Shown piece after piece: positions 37,470 to 49,497 of a stretch of DNA of 64,000 nt. The position numbers and the translations under genes were made by a program. Each line of letters starts with the position of its first letter. The stretch's first letter is position 1. The notes under the pieces were generated by a model that worked only from the letters and a program-made list of their open reading frames with translations, did no database searches and had not been told where the DNA came from. The stretch covers positions 3,818,001 to 3,882,000 of the forward strand of contig NZ_CP026362.1 in NCBI RefSeq assembly GCF_004116955.1, given 5' to 3'. This DNA is from Bacillus vallismortis (GTDB taxonomy: Bacteria > Bacillota > Bacilli > Bacillales > Bacillaceae).

Positions 37470-37850
37470 TTACCGCTGAAAGAACTCAATCCACTCACCA
37501 TCAGGACCTTCGATATAGAAATAACGATACCCGTTTGGGAGTGTTGTGATCTCTTCGTCGATGAATGTCGCGTTCATTCTTTCCGCTTTTGTATATTCAG
37601 CCGCAATGTCATCCGTCAGCAGGGCTATGTGGTGCACTTTTCCTTCGGTCGGAAGCTCGCTGCTGTAGCCTTGAATCAGTTCGATTTCTGTTTCCGGGCC
37701 GTCTTCAAAGCCGAGAAAAGCAAGCTCGATTACACCGTTCGTGTGTGTGATGCGATCCTTCAATTTCATGCCGAGAACCTCTTCATAAAATGTGATGGAC
37801 GCGTTGATATCTCTTACCATAATGCCTGTATGGTCAATTCGTTTTGCCAT
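37470..37850 (-). CDS. ywbC: glyoxalase/bleomycin-resistance family protein YwbC
   Basis: A 126-residue vicinal-oxygen-chelate fold protein related to lactoylglutathione lyase. Metal ligands are expected at His in RIDHTGIMVRD, Glu in EIELIQ, His in KVHHIALLTDD and Glu in GEWIEFFQ. ATG at 37850 was chosen (GAGGAGCAGC upstream); the open frame extends further only by chance. Possibly a methylglyoxal-detoxifying or related enzyme; the substrate is not proven. Confidence 0.88.
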   Translation of the reverse strand: MAKRIDHTGIMVRDINASITFYEEVLGMKLKDRITHTNGVIELAFLGFEDGPETEIELIQGYSSELPTEGKVHHIALLTDDIAAEYTKAERMNATFIDEEITTLPNGYRYFYIEGPDGEWIEFFQR

Positions 37851-37972
37851 GCTGCTCCTCCTCGTAACTCTTATTTGTCTATCGTAGAAAAACCTTTCCT
37901 TTCTGTCAATGCAGACATCTTGGTGTTTTGTGGTACGATAAGAGAAAGCAAACAGAAAGAGGACGAACACAC

Positions 37973-39160
37973 ATGAAGCTACTCACCCTAAAAAAAGCAC
38001 ACACTGCAAAAATCAAAAAAGGCTACCCCCTCATCGAAAAGGAAGCGCTCGCAGGGAGTGCGGGGCACGTGAAAGAAGGAGACCTCGTTGATATCGTATC
38101 TGAGAGCGGGGAGTTTCTCGCGCGTGGTTATTACGGCCTGCAAAACAAAGGGGTCGGCTGGACGCTTACCCGCAATAAACAAGAACAGATTGACCAAGCA
38201 TTTTTTCTCAGCAAATTATCCAAAGCGGTCCAAGCACGCGCCAAACTTTTCGAGGCTCAAGATACAACAGCTTTCCGTATGTTTAATGGGGAGGGCGACG
38301 GTATCGGCGGTGTCACGATCGACTATTATGGCGGCTACCTGCTGGTTCAATGGTACAGCAAAGGCATTTACGCCTTTAAAGACATCCTGATTTCCGCTTT
38401 GGATGAGCTTGATCTTGATTATCAAGCGATTTACGAGAAAAAACGCTTCGACACAGCTGGACAATACGTCGAAGATGATGACTTCGTGAAAGGAAAAAGA
38501 GGCGAATTTCCGATCATCATTCAGGAAAACGGCATCCAATACGCGGTCGATTTGAATGAAGGCGCCATGACGGGAATCTTTTTGGATCAGAGACATGTGC
38601 GCAAGGCGATCAGAGACCGATACGCAAACGGAAAAACCGTCTTAAACACGTTTTCTTATACGGGTGCATTCTCCGTGGCAGCGGCGCTTGGCGGAGCGGA
38701 GAAAACAACGAGCGTGGACGTGGCAAACCGGAGCCTGGCCAAAACGATCGAGCAATTCAGCGTGAACAAGCTCGATTACGAGGCACACGACATAAAAGTG
38801 ATGGACGTATTTAACTATTTTTCGTATGCGGCGAAAAAGAATCTGCGTTTTGATCTGATTATTCTAGACCCGCCTTCCTTTGCGCGCACAAAAAAACGCA
38901 CCTTCAGCGCGGCCAAAGATTATAAAAATCTTCTGAAGGAAACGATCGCCATTACAGCTGACAAGGGCGTCATCGTTGCTTCCACAAACAGCAGCGCCTT
39001 CGGCATGAAGAAATTCAAAGGCTTTATCGACGCAGCCTTTAAAGAAACCAATGAACGCTACGCAATCATTGAGGAATTTACGCTGCCGGAGGATTTTAAA
39101 ACGATTTCGGCGTTTCCGGAAGGCAACTACCTAAAAGTGGTCTTTCTGCAGAAAAAATAA
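37973..39160 (+). CDS. ywbD: RlmI-type 23S rRNA cytosine methyltransferase YwbD
   Basis: A 395-residue SAM-dependent methyltransferase. The N-terminal PUA domain (about 1-80) is followed by a Rossmann-like catalytic domain. The SAM-binding motif is LNTFSYTGAFSVAAALGGA and motif IV is IILDPPSFAR. It resembles E. coli RlmI, which makes m5C in 23S rRNA. ATG at 37973 follows AAAGAGGACG. It stands alone. Confidence 0.9.
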   Translation: MKLLTLKKAHTAKIKKGYPLIEKEALAGSAGHVKEGDLVDIVSESGEFLARGYYGLQNKGVGWTLTRNKQEQIDQAFFLSKLSKAVQARAKLFEAQDTTAFRMFNGEGDGIGGVTIDYYGGYLLVQWYSKGIYAFKDILISALDELDLDYQAIYEKKRFDTAGQYVEDDDFVKGKRGEFPIIIQENGIQYAVDLNEGAMTGIFLDQRHVRKAIRDRYANGKTVLNTFSYTGAFSVAAALGGAEKTTSVDVANRSLAKTIEQFSVNKLDYEAHDIKVMDVFNYFSYAAKKNLRFDLIILDPPSFARTKKRTFSAAKDYKNLLKETIAITADKGVIVASTNSSAFGMKKFKGFIDAAFKETNERYAIIEEFTLPEDFKTISAFPEGNYLKVVFLQKK

Positions 39161-39164
39161 AGCG

Positions 39165-39197
39165 AAAAGCTGCCCTGTTCAGGGGGCAGCTTTTTTT
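39165..39197. terminator. bidirectional terminator between ywbD and ywbE
   Basis: AAAAGCTGCCC and GGGGGCAGCTTTTTTT pair around TGTTCA between converging genes. Confidence 0.88.
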
Positions 39198-39393
39198 ATG
39201 TAGAAATGATCTGCTGGACGCGGCCGATGCGGCCATCTTCAAGACGGACCTTAATGCCGTGTGGATGAAAGCTCGACTTCGTCAAAATATCCTTCACTGT
39301 CCCTCTCGTCAGTTTTCCTGTTTTTTGATCTGCTTTCAATACAATATCCACCTGTAATCCTTTTGAAATGTTGCTTCGTTGTTGTCCGTTCAT
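39196..39393 (-). CDS. ywbE: small conserved protein YwbE (UPF/KOW-like)
   Basis: A 65-residue basic protein of the YwbE family (TIGR03833), found across bacteria and of unknown function. The core LQVDIVLKADQKTGKLTRGTVKDILT resembles a small KOW/SH3-like beta barrel that might bind RNA (inference). The start was set three codons inside the longest frame to match the family length. Confidence 0.85.
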   Translation of the reverse strand: MNGQQRSNISKGLQVDIVLKADQKTGKLTRGTVKDILTKSSFHPHGIKVRLEDGRIGRVQQIIST

Positions 39394-39427
39394 CACGCTC
39401 ATCCTTTCTTTTTATTCATTATCGTCA

Positions 39428-40630
39428 TTATGGTTTAAAAGTAACAGCCGGCTGATGAAGTGTGTGTTTGTTTTTTTCAGCCTTCATTAAATAGAATGTC
39501 AGCCCAAAGCCTGCTATGCCCAGAATACCAAAAAGCAAGTAGACTGCGAAGATCGACACGTAATCAAAAATATACCCGCCCGCAAATGTGCAAAACCAGT
39601 TGCCGAATCCGTTGCCGATGGCAGCATACATGGTCAGCGCCGTCGCTTCAACGTGGCTTGGGGTGATTTTTTTCACGTATTGAAGCGCAGCCGGGATAAA
39701 TAAACCGATAGCCACTCCCTGAAGAAAGACCGTCGCATAAATGATCCATAATGAAGGCGCTGTGAAATAGAGCGCCCACCTGAATAAAGAGACCCCGCCT
39801 GACAGCATAATGACGTTGAGCAGTCCCATTTTATCTATAAATGTTTGGGCGAATCGCATAAATGGAATTTCTGAGATCACGCCGATAAAAAATAAAAGGC
39901 CGATAGCGGAAAGTGACGCGCCGCTTTTGTCCAGAAATAGACTGAAATACGTATTGTTCGCTAAATTCGGAGCAAATGTCGTAAAGGTGATGATCATAAA
40001 GATGAGGAACGTTTTGTTGCTGATAAGCTCCCGGAATCCTTTGCGGATATTGACCTTTGTTTTTGTTTTCTGCTGGCCGGGCATTTGTGAGGCCAATATG
40101 GCGGCAATGCACAGGAAGGCACAGCCAAAAATAAAAATGACGTGAATGGGGTACAGCTGATTCGTCACCTGGCCCATGACAAACACCGCGACGCCGAAGC
40201 CGAGAGAACCAAACAGGCGGATTCCGCCGTAGTTGCCGTTTGTTTTTAGTGTGTACCGTAGTGAAATGCTGTCCGATAATGGAATAATCGTGCTTTGAAA
40301 GGCTGCAAAACAGGCCGCAACCAAAATAAACAGGGGAAAGCCGTCAAATGCAAGATAGCCTAATCCAATGATGCCCGTGATTGCTGTGCAGATCGCCAGC
40401 AGACCCTTTGTTTTTTGCGTATAGTCGCTCAGCATGCCCCAAAACGGCTGAAAGAAAATCATCACAATCGGGCCGAGTGACATGATCAAGCCGACCTGTG
40501 AGCCGCTTAACTGCTGTTCTTTTGTTAAATACATGCTGAGTAAGGGAATGATGCTGCCTGTGCCGAGAAAAGCAAACAAATAAAATCCTTTTAACGCGGC
40601 ATAATGCCGTCTCACCTGCAAGTTGTGCAT
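39428..40630 (-). CDS. ywbF: MFS transporter YwbF
   Basis: A 400-residue major facilitator of the LacY/nucleoside-symporter-like branch with 12 transmembrane helices and a long central loop (about 195-210, MPGQQKTKTKVNIRKG). AAAGGAGG precedes the start. Monocistronic. The substrate is unknown; family resemblance suggests a sugar or nucleoside. Confidence 0.88.
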   Translation of the reverse strand: MHNLQVRRHYAALKGFYLFAFLGTGSIIPLLSMYLTKEQQLSGSQVGLIMSLGPIVMIFFQPFWGMLSDYTQKTKGLLAICTAITGIIGLGYLAFDGFPLFILVAACFAAFQSTIIPLSDSISLRYTLKTNGNYGGIRLFGSLGFGVAVFVMGQVTNQLYPIHVIFIFGCAFLCIAAILASQMPGQQKTKTKVNIRKGFRELISNKTFLIFMIITFTTFAPNLANNTYFSLFLDKSGASLSAIGLLFFIGVISEIPFMRFAQTFIDKMGLLNVIMLSGGVSLFRWALYFTAPSLWIIYATVFLQGVAIGLFIPAALQYVKKITPSHVEATALTMYAAIGNGFGNWFCTFAGGYIFDYVSIFAVYLLFGILGIAGFGLTFYLMKAEKNKHTLHQPAVTFKP

Positions 40631-40704
40631 GGGGTGCCTCCTTTAGTATCCACAAAATACATTATATTGTAATCGGCCAGCTTTTCAATAAGGAGCAGCA
40701 CATA

Positions 40705-40733
40705 AAAAAACTGCCCTGAGAGGACAGTTTTCT
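40705..40733 (-). terminator. terminator of ywbHG
   Basis: AACTGTCC and GGGCAGTTTTTTT on the minus strand, directly after ywbG. Confidence 0.8.
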
Positions 40734-41410
40734 TACATAAATGATAGTAAAAACGGCGCCGCGCAAAGCGTCATAATCGCAGCTAAGATCATCGACACGC
40801 TGGAAATCGTGCCGGATACAGAGCTGAGTTCAAATGCTTTTGACGTTCCCGCTCCGTGCGCGCTTGTGCCGAGCAGCACGCCCCGCGCAATTTCGTTATC
40901 AATGCGGAAATAGCGGATGACCATCGGGCCGATCACTGTGCCTAACAGCGCGGTCAAAATCACAAACACGGCTGTGACGGCAGGCATTCCGCCGATCATT
41001 TCTGATACGTTCATAGCGATCGGCGTGGTCACTGATCTTGGAACAAGGCTGTCGATTAAGCCGGTGCCGAGGTGAAGCCATTTCGCAATAAGAGCAGTTG
41101 AAATAATGGCGATGCATGAGCCGACGGCTACGTTCAAAATAATTTCCACTGCGTATTTCTTTAAAACAGGGAAATATTTATATAGCGGGATCGCAAAAGC
41201 TACGGTGGCCGGCTGTAGCATATCGGTCAGCAATTCGCCGCCGAGATTATAGGACTCGTACGGGACATTCGCGAGCAGCAGCAGACCGACTAACACAGCG
41301 GGCGTTACCAATAGCGGCGACGTATAGACACGCGGAAAGCGTTGATATACCTTTTTTGCTCCTATATACACCAAGACTGTTAAAAACAAACTTACAATTC
41401 CGATGAACAC
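40733..41410 (-). CDS. ywbG: LrgB/CidB-type membrane protein YwbG
   Basis: A 225-residue LrgB-family protein with about six to seven membrane helices. Family motifs are SVTTPIAMNVSE and ARGVLLGTSAHGAGTSKAFE. It works with the LrgA-type partner YwbH, whose gene end overlaps its start by 19 bases. Such pairs affect overflow metabolism (acetate or pyruvate movement) and lysis. Controlled by the divergent LysR regulator ywbI. Confidence 0.92.
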   Translation of the reverse strand: MFIGIVSLFLTVLVYIGAKKVYQRFPRVYTSPLLVTPAVLVGLLLLANVPYESYNLGGELLTDMLQPATVAFAIPLYKYFPVLKKYAVEIILNVAVGSCIAIISTALIAKWLHLGTGLIDSLVPRSVTTPIAMNVSEMIGGMPAVTAVFVILTALLGTVIGPMVIRYFRIDNEIARGVLLGTSAHGAGTSKAFELSSVSGTISSVSMILAAIMTLCAAPFLLSFM

Positions 41411-41778
41411 GTATGCTTTTTCTCCTTTCTTTTTGCAATGATTTGTGTAAGCGTTCCTGTAGACACCATCACGACAAACGTGCTGATGATGACAACAAGC
41501 AAAATGCTGACACCAAATTTCGACATAATGTCTCCGTATTCAATCACTCCGACGGCAGACGGGATAAAAAATAAAAGCAGCTCCCCGAGAAGCCACGCCG
41601 CGCCAAGCTCTATCCATTCAAGCTTGATAATGTTAAAGTGTAATAATGTGAAAAGAATCACAATCCCAATTATACTGCCGGGAATATTTATATGAAGAAG
41701 GGCTGTCACCCAATTAATCAGCCTAGCAAATATAAATAACAGAGCGATTTGAATAACGGTTAGCAACAGTTTTTTCAT
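41392..41778 (-). CDS. ywbH: LrgA/CidA holin-like protein YwbH
   Basis: A 128-residue holin-like protein with four membrane helices and the typical IIGIVILFTLLHFNIIKLEWIE region. ATG at 41778 with GGGAGG upstream fits the family length; the longer frame to 41898 covers the divergent promoter. It is the first gene of ywbHG. Known to respond to the cid/lrg-type regulator in B. subtilis. Confidence 0.92.
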   Translation of the reverse strand: MKKLLLTVIQIALLFIFARLINWVTALLHINIPGSIIGIVILFTLLHFNIIKLEWIELGAAWLLGELLLFFIPSAVGVIEYGDIMSKFGVSILLVVIISTFVVMVSTGTLTQIIAKRKEKKHTCSSEL

Positions 41779-41883
41779 ATTGATGCCTCCCTTATATTCA
41801 TATTGTACATAAGGTCTCGCTATAGGTAAAATATATATAAAGAATAATAAGTATTCCTTTTGTCTATAGAAAGGAGGAAGCAC

Positions 41884-42789
41884 ATGGATATCCGCCATTT
41901 AACATATTTTCTGGAAGTCGCCCGTTTAAAAAGCTTTACGAAGGCTTCTCAATCTCTCTATGTGTCGCAGCCGACGATATCAAAAATGATCAAAAATTTA
42001 GAAGAGGAGCTCGGGATTGAACTGTTTTACCGAAACGGCAGGCAGGTGGAACTGACTGACGCCGGCCATAGCATGTATGTGCAGGCGCAGGAAATTATTA
42101 AATCATTTCAAAATCTAACGTCAGAATTAAATGATATTATGGAGGTCAAGAAAGGGCACGTACGAATTGGACTGCCCCCGATGATTGGATCGGGATTTTT
42201 CCCGAGAGTGCTCGGCGATTTCCGTGAAAACTATCCGAATGTCACCTTTCAGCTGGTGGAAGACGGTTCTATAAAAGTCCAAGAAGGTGTTGGGGACGGT
42301 TCACTTGATATCGGCGTTGTGGTTCTTCCCGCAAATGAAGACATCTTTCATTCGTTTACAATCGTAAAAGAAACCTTAATGCTTGTCGTTCACCCTTCCC
42401 ACCGGCTGGCAGATGAAAAAGAGTGCGGGCTGCTTGAACTGAAGGACGAGCCTTTTATTTTCTTCAGGGAGGATTTTGTCCTGCATAATCGAATTATGAC
42501 GGAATGTATCCGGGCCGGATTTCGGCCTCATATCATTTATGAAACCTCACAATGGGATTTTATCAGTGAGATGGTGTCAGCTAACCTTGGGATCGGGCTT
42601 TTGCCGGAACGAATCTGCCGCGGGCTTGACCCGGAAAAAGTGAAGGTCATTCCGCTTGTCGATCCGGTCATCCCCTGGCACCTCGCCATTATTTGGAGAA
42701 AGGACCGCTACTTGTCATTTGCGGCCAGAGCCTGGCTTGAACATACGAAATCGTATTTATGGGACCCGAAAAAAGAGAGTAAAGGATGA
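41884..42789 (+). CDS. ywbI: LysR-type regulator YwbI (CidR-like)
   Basis: A 301-residue LysR-type regulator. The N-terminal winged HTH (about 1-60; [20 protein letters not shown]) is followed by a periplasmic-binding-like effector domain (about 90-295). ATG at 41884 has AAAGGAGGAAG upstream. It is divergent from ywbHG with a 105-base gap that should hold its operator. By analogy with CidR it probably activates ywbHG in response to acetate. Confidence 0.92.
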   Translation: MDIRHLTYFLEVARLKSFTKASQSLYVSQPTISKMIKNLEEELGIELFYRNGRQVELTDAGHSMYVQAQEIIKSFQNLTSELNDIMEVKKGHVRIGLPPMIGSGFFPRVLGDFRENYPNVTFQLVEDGSIKVQEGVGDGSLDIGVVVLPANEDIFHSFTIVKETLMLVVHPSHRLADEKECGLLELKDEPFIFFREDFVLHNRIMTECIRAGFRPHIIYETSQWDFISEMVSANLGIGLLPERICRGLDPEKVKVIPLVDPVIPWHLAIIWRKDRYLSFAARAWLEHTKSYLWDPKKESKG

Positions 42790-42796
42790 TGCAAAC

Positions 42797-44280
<1,484 letters not shown>

Positions 44281-44294
44281 ACATGATCCCATCT

Positions 44295-44324
44295 GAAGGC
44301 TGTCCGATAAAGGGCAGCTTTTTG
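44295..44324 (+). terminator. terminator after thiE
   Basis: GGCTGTCC and GGGCAGC pair across GATAAA and run into TTTTTG. Confidence 0.7.
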
Positions 44325-44349
44325 CTGTTGTTTCAAATTTTCCGCCGCG

Positions 44350-44804
44350 GTGGTTTTGATCCGTAAATACGACCGTGAAGTCGATGCAGATAGCCATTTC
44401 GGGAGGATCGAAAAGGCAACAGCTGAAAAAGAACTGACCGTTTCATTGAATCAATGGCAGTACCAGAACAACATGGAGCAGGCGCGAAAGGAGCCGGCAT
44501 TTCGAATATCACTAGAGAAAAGGAGCGCAACTCACGAATGATATGAGTTGAGCTGATGGCGAATCTTGAAGGCTCCCAAGCTGTATATCAAACAGTAACA
44601 AGCGCGCTTGTGAAAGATCACTCTGACCTGACGGGAAAACTGGATACGGAATTCAGCGAATTTGAAGTTTTAATGGCAAAATACAAAACAAATGATCAGT
44701 TCTATACGTCTTATGATACATTAAGTGAAGATCCAATCAGAGAGCTGAGCACAAAGCTGACGACTCTTCCTGAAACGATGTCGGAGATTGCGAATGTGCT
44801 ATAA
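44350..44804 (+). pseudogene. efeO: remnant of efeO (ferrous/ferric iron uptake EfeUOB)
   Basis: Pieces of the C-terminal half of EfeO remain in shifted frames. DREVDADSHFGRIEKA (near 44371-44420) matches its metal-binding/peptidase-M75-like core. ISNITREKER (about 44500-44530) and the final 82 codons (44556-44801) match its C-terminus. Stops and several indels break the frame (for example around 44530-44556). The lipoprotein signal, cupredoxin-like N-terminal domain and all of efeU, which precede efeO in 168, are missing. The remaining C-terminal frame probably yields no functional product. The intact peroxidase gene efeB follows after 18 bases. Confidence 0.85.
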
Positions 44805-46073
<1,269 letters not shown>

Positions 46074-46164
46074 AAGTAGCCTTTATCGGCTTCTTTTTTT
46101 AAAAAAATATTTGTAACTTTTATTGTTACAGGTTACAATCAACCTATTACGAGAGGAGCGTATT

Positions 46165-46767
46165 ATGACAGTACACATTAAAGTTTATTCAGATTACGTC
46201 TGCCCATTTTGTTTCATTGGAAAAGCCGCTTTTGAAGAAGCGATAAAAGGCAAGGATGTTGACGTTGAGTGGATGCCATTTGAACTGCGCCCAAGCCCGT
46301 CTCCCCAGCTTGACCCGGTCAATGATCCTTCCAAACAGTACATGTGGCGGACATCCATCCAGCCAATGGCGGACAAATTAGGAGTCGAGATCAATTTTCC
46401 AAATATCTCGCCTCACCCATATACACATCTGGCGTTTGAAGGCTTTCACTTTGCAAAGGAATACGAAAAAGGACATGAATATAACACCCGTGTCTTTCAG
46501 GCGTTTTTTCAAGAGGGCCAAAATATCGGAGACATTGATATCTTGACGAAGCTTGCCGAGGAAGTTGGGCTGGACGGAGACTCATTCAAATCCGCGCTGG
46601 AAGTCAGAACATATCAAGACGTGCAGAGCCAAGCCTTAAAGCACGCCTACGAAGAAGCTGACATCACAGCCGTCCCAACCTTTATCATTGGCGATACTGT
46701 GATCCCGGGTGCTGCCGGCAAGGACGTATTTGAAAAAGTGATTTCTGAGGAACAGCAGAAAAAGTAA
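46165..46767 (+). CDS. ywbO: DsbA-family (FrnE-like) oxidoreductase YwbO
   Basis: A 200-residue thioredoxin-fold protein with a CPFC active site (YVCPFCFIG, about residues 11-19), a helical insert, and the cis-Pro loop TAVPTFIIG near 172. There is no signal peptide, so it is cytoplasmic. ATG at 46165 follows GAGAGGAG; an upstream frame to 46123 is not needed. Related to polyketide-pathway FrnE and to DsbA-like isomerases; the specific substrate is unknown. Confidence 0.9.
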   Translation: MTVHIKVYSDYVCPFCFIGKAAFEEAIKGKDVDVEWMPFELRPSPSPQLDPVNDPSKQYMWRTSIQPMADKLGVEINFPNISPHPYTHLAFEGFHFAKEYEKGHEYNTRVFQAFFQEGQNIGDIDILTKLAEEVGLDGDSFKSALEVRTYQDVQSQALKHAYEEADITAVPTFIIGDTVIPGAAGKDVFEKVISEEQQKK

Positions 46768-46790
46768 GGAAAGCTCCCTATACAAGAGAG

Positions 46791-46828
46791 CTGAGGCTGT
46801 CGAGAGTACCTCGACAGCCTTTTTTAAA
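46791..46828. terminator. terminator between ywbO and ywcA
   Basis: AGGCTGTCGAG and CTCGACAGCCT pair around AGTAC, with T-runs on the plus strand and a weaker run on the other. Confidence 0.85.
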
Positions 46829-46854
46829 TGTCAACCACACAAGCGGTTTTTCAT

Positions 46855-48396
46855 TTACTCCCGTTCCATATGAATGCCGGTATGCGCCTTCACCTGAATT
46901 TCCGCAAACGTATCATCATCGACTGTTTTATCCGACGACAGCAGCGTTCCAAGCCACGCGCCAAGGAAGCCGAGCGGAATGGAAATAATGCCCGGATTAG
47001 AAAGCGGAATGAGCGGATCGCCGGTCAATATAGCACCTCCGGACGGGTCCCACACACTAGGGCTCATCGACACGAGCACTAGCGCGCTAATCAGGCCTGT
47101 CAGGCTGCCCCATAATGCGCCTGAGGCATTGAATCTCTTCCAGAAGACCGTAAACACAATCAGCGGGAGGTTTGCGCTTGCCGCCACCGCAAATGCAAGT
47201 GCGACAAGGAACGCCACATTTAAGGACTGTGCAAAAATCGCGAGGAGAATGGAGAGCACTGACACGGTGACAGAAGCCCATCTGGCCGCTTTCATCTGTT
47301 CTTTTTCAGTTGCTTCTCCCTTTCTGATGATCTGGCTGTAAATATCATGGGCAAACGCCGAGGCGGCAGACAGCACCAACCCTGTCACGACAGCTAAAAT
47401 GGTAGCGAAGGCGACGGCTGACACAAATGCAAACAGAAAATCTCCCCCGAGCGCTTTCGCGAGAAGCGGAGCCGCCATATTTCCCGCTGAATCGGCCGCC
47501 GTAATCGCGTCAAAACCGACAAACGCAGCGGCGCCAAAACCGAGAAACACCGTCATAATGTAAAAGACACCGATAATCCATGTCGCTGACACAACAGATG
47601 TCCGGGCCGTCTTAGCATCTTTAACGGTATAAAACCGGATCAAAATATGCGGAAGGCCGGCGGTTCCCAGCACGAGTGCCAAATTTAACGACAGAGTCTC
47701 AAGCGGCACCTTGTATTTATTTCCGGGGTTTAAAAAATCAGCGCCAAGCGGAGTGGCCGTTTTCATCTGCTCAAACATGGTATTGAGGTTAAAGCCGAAT
47801 TTTGAAAACACGATGATAGAAATCACGAGTGTGCCGGCCATCAGCAAAACGGCTTTAATAATTTGTACCCAGCTTGTCGCGATCATGCCGCCAAACACGA
47901 CATAAATGGTCATCAGCACCCCGACGATGAGAACCGCTACGGTATAATCCAGCCCAAGCAGCAGTTTGATCAGCGCACCCGCCCCCACGAGCTGGGCGAT
48001 CATATAAAAAGTAGAGATGGCGATGGTATTCAGCGCCGCGACGCCGCGGATCTTCTTTTCTTTAAAACGAGCCGCAATCATGTCCGCCATCGTATACTTC
48101 CCAAGATTCCGTAGCGGTTCCGCCACGATGTACAAGACTACGAGATAAGCGACCAGAAAACCGATGCTGTAAAAGAATCCGTCAAACCCATATAACGCAA
48201 TCATTCCGGCAATCCCCAGAAACGAAGCAGCAGACATGTAGTCGCCGGCAATTGCCAGTCCATTCTGAACACCGGTGAGCCCGCCGCCAGCTGTATAAAA
48301 CTCACTCGTCGTTTTCGTCTTCCTCGCGGCAAAATATGTGATGACAAGCGTCAGGCCGACGATGGCTAAAAATAATAGAAAAGCAGTCATGTTCAT
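46855..48396 (-). CDS. ywcA: sodium:solute symporter YwcA (acetate/monocarboxylate type)
   Basis: A 513-residue SSS-family symporter with 13 transmembrane helices. It is close to ActP-type acetate permeases (TAGGGLTGVQNGLAIAGDYMSAASFLGI near residues 35-62). The preceding gene ywcB encodes the small DUF485 partner usual for ActP systems. The ATG overlaps the ywcB stop (ATGA). Likely imports acetate or another short monocarboxylate with sodium. Confidence 0.92.
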   Translation of the reverse strand: MNMTAFLLFLAIVGLTLVITYFAARKTKTTSEFYTAGGGLTGVQNGLAIAGDYMSAASFLGIAGMIALYGFDGFFYSIGFLVAYLVVLYIVAEPLRNLGKYTMADMIAARFKEKKIRGVAALNTIAISTFYMIAQLVGAGALIKLLLGLDYTVAVLIVGVLMTIYVVFGGMIATSWVQIIKAVLLMAGTLVISIIVFSKFGFNLNTMFEQMKTATPLGADFLNPGNKYKVPLETLSLNLALVLGTAGLPHILIRFYTVKDAKTARTSVVSATWIIGVFYIMTVFLGFGAAAFVGFDAITAADSAGNMAAPLLAKALGGDFLFAFVSAVAFATILAVVTGLVLSAASAFAHDIYSQIIRKGEATEKEQMKAARWASVTVSVLSILLAIFAQSLNVAFLVALAFAVAASANLPLIVFTVFWKRFNASGALWGSLTGLISALVLVSMSPSVWDPSGGAILTGDPLIPLSNPGIISIPLGFLGAWLGTLLSSDKTVDDDTFAEIQVKAHTGIHMERE

Positions 48397-48701
48397 GTCT
48401 GTTCACCCTTCAGGTCCGATTTTAAAGCGCTTACATATTGATCGAAATGGGCTGCCCTTCGGGAATACATCGTACTCAGGATCCAGGTCATGGCGAATTG
48501 GGCGATGGCAAACAGCCAAGCCCATGAAACAGCTCCAATGGCCGGCGCATTCAAAAAAGTGAAGTAAGACGTCAAAACAGGAAGTGAAAAATAAAAGACG
48601 AAAAAGAAAATCGCAGAAGGAACAATAAAGGCGCGTTTCTGCTTTAAAAAGGCTTGGAAAGACGGCGTTGCAGCAATCTGTTTGTAATCAGCTTTGTACA
48701 T
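48393..48701 (-). CDS. ywcB: DUF485 membrane protein YwcB, partner of YwcA
   Basis: A 102-residue inner-membrane protein with two transmembrane helices (about 27-47 and 60-80), of the DUF485/YjcH family always found beside acetate symporters. ATG at 48701 (MYKADYKQI) with AAAAGGAGGATAGCC upstream; the open frame runs on to 48845 by chance. First gene of ywcBA. Confidence 0.9.
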   Translation of the reverse strand: MYKADYKQIAATPSFQAFLKQKRAFIVPSAIFFFVFYFSLPVLTSYFTFLNAPAIGAVSWAWLFAIAQFAMTWILSTMYSRRAAHFDQYVSALKSDLKGEQT

Positions 48702-48815
48702 GGCTATCCTCCTTTTAGTGGTTAAACGTAAGCAAAAAGGTACACCAATAGGTATGTACTGAAAGTCTGGTTTATGCGTTGAAGAATATCTGGAGGATGA
48801 AAAAAGAAGGAAGCC

Positions 48816-48971
48816 GTGAAGGTATACGCAATGGCAGAAAGACAAGCGAAGGTTTTCCAGCTCGGCCGCGTATATACGAATTTGCTTTCAAAACCTCACC
48901 GAATAACGCTTGTTCTCGGCGAAGCTGCTGTTTACCAGAGCCTGGTTATGGAGGTTCGCATCACCTCTTAA
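48816..48971 (+). CDS. possible small ORF in the ywcB-slrA intergenic region
   Basis: A 51-codon frame (GTG start; a fallback ATG five codons later) preceded by GAAGGAAG. The predicted product has a hydrophobic middle (HRITLVLGEAAVY). I do not recognise it. Its stop lies in a perfect 10-bp inverted repeat (48960-48969 with 48988-48997). It may be chance coding within a structured RNA. Confidence 0.25.
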   Translation: MKVYAMAERQAKVFQLGRVYTNLLSKPHRITLVLGEAAVYQSLVMEVRITS

Positions 48972-48997
48972 TAGCAATGCATGTGCCAAGAGGTGAT
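48960..48997. repeat. 10-bp inverted repeat
   Basis: ATCACCTCTT and AAGAGGTGAT are exact complements separated by 18 bases. No T-run follows, so it is not a typical terminator. It could be an RNA stem or a protein site. Confidence 0.6.
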
Positions 48998-49126
48998 TGC
49001 ATCACCGGCTGTCTGTCGTATGGTAGCTGACACACCGTTTGTCCTCAAGCTCGGCGCAGCAATCGCTTTCGAATAGAGGATATGGTGAAAACTCAGGTCA
49101 GATGATAGAAAAGCCAGAGGTAATAG

Positions 49127-49166
49127 ATCCGCCTGTTCGGATTAGTCTTGGCGGACGGTTTTTTTG
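49127..49166 (+). terminator. plus-strand terminator overlapping the end of slrA
   Basis: TCCGCC (49128-49133) pairs with GGCGGA (49150-49155) and is followed by CGG and seven T. An alternative hairpin, ATCCG with CGGAT (49127-49142), excludes it. No annotated plus-strand gene lies just upstream, so it would end an unannotated transcript. Confidence 0.5.
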
Positions 49167-49300
49167 TGATTGTTCTTTCTCAATGCTGTCTCAGATTCTA
49201 AAAACTGCCTCACATCATGAATGCCTAACCCCATGGATCTAGCTTCTTGCATTAACATATGCCAATCTTTGTCCAAATCTTTTTTAACATGAGTTTTCAT
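49142..49300 (-). CDS. slrA: SlrA, SinI-like anti-repressor peptide
   Basis: A 52-residue protein with the SinI-type helical hairpin (LDKDWHMLMQEARSMGLGIHDVRQFLE). SlrA acts with SinR/SlrR in the biofilm-motility switch and is repressed by YwcC in B. subtilis. The ATG at 49300 follows a GGAGG site and gives the known length; the upstream frame to 49384 is spurious. Divergent from ywcC. Confidence 0.93.
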   Translation of the reverse strand: MKTHVKKDLDKDWHMLMQEARSMGLGIHDVRQFLESETALRKNNHKKTVRQD

Positions 49301-49497
49301 AGTAACCTCCAATTGTATAAAATGTTTTCCTGCAACATGCGGGCAATAACACCAGCCGGCGCAATGATGAGGCGAGTACAACAAATTTCACACATAGTTG
49401 CTCGGTGTTCACAAACTGAAGGAAAAACCACCTACCTATTCCCTAAAAAAATGACTAATATAACCAATGAATCTTATTTATAATAATAAACAATTAA

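Noticed and set aside
37410..37976. 188-codon plus-strand open frame
   Set aside because: It lies opposite ywbC, which has clear family motifs and a ribosome site. The plus-strand frame has no recognisable domain and no good start.
46828..47082. 84-codon plus-strand frame after ywbO
   Set aside because: Lies beyond the ywbO terminator and antisense to the 3' end of ywcA; Arg/His-rich shadow composition.
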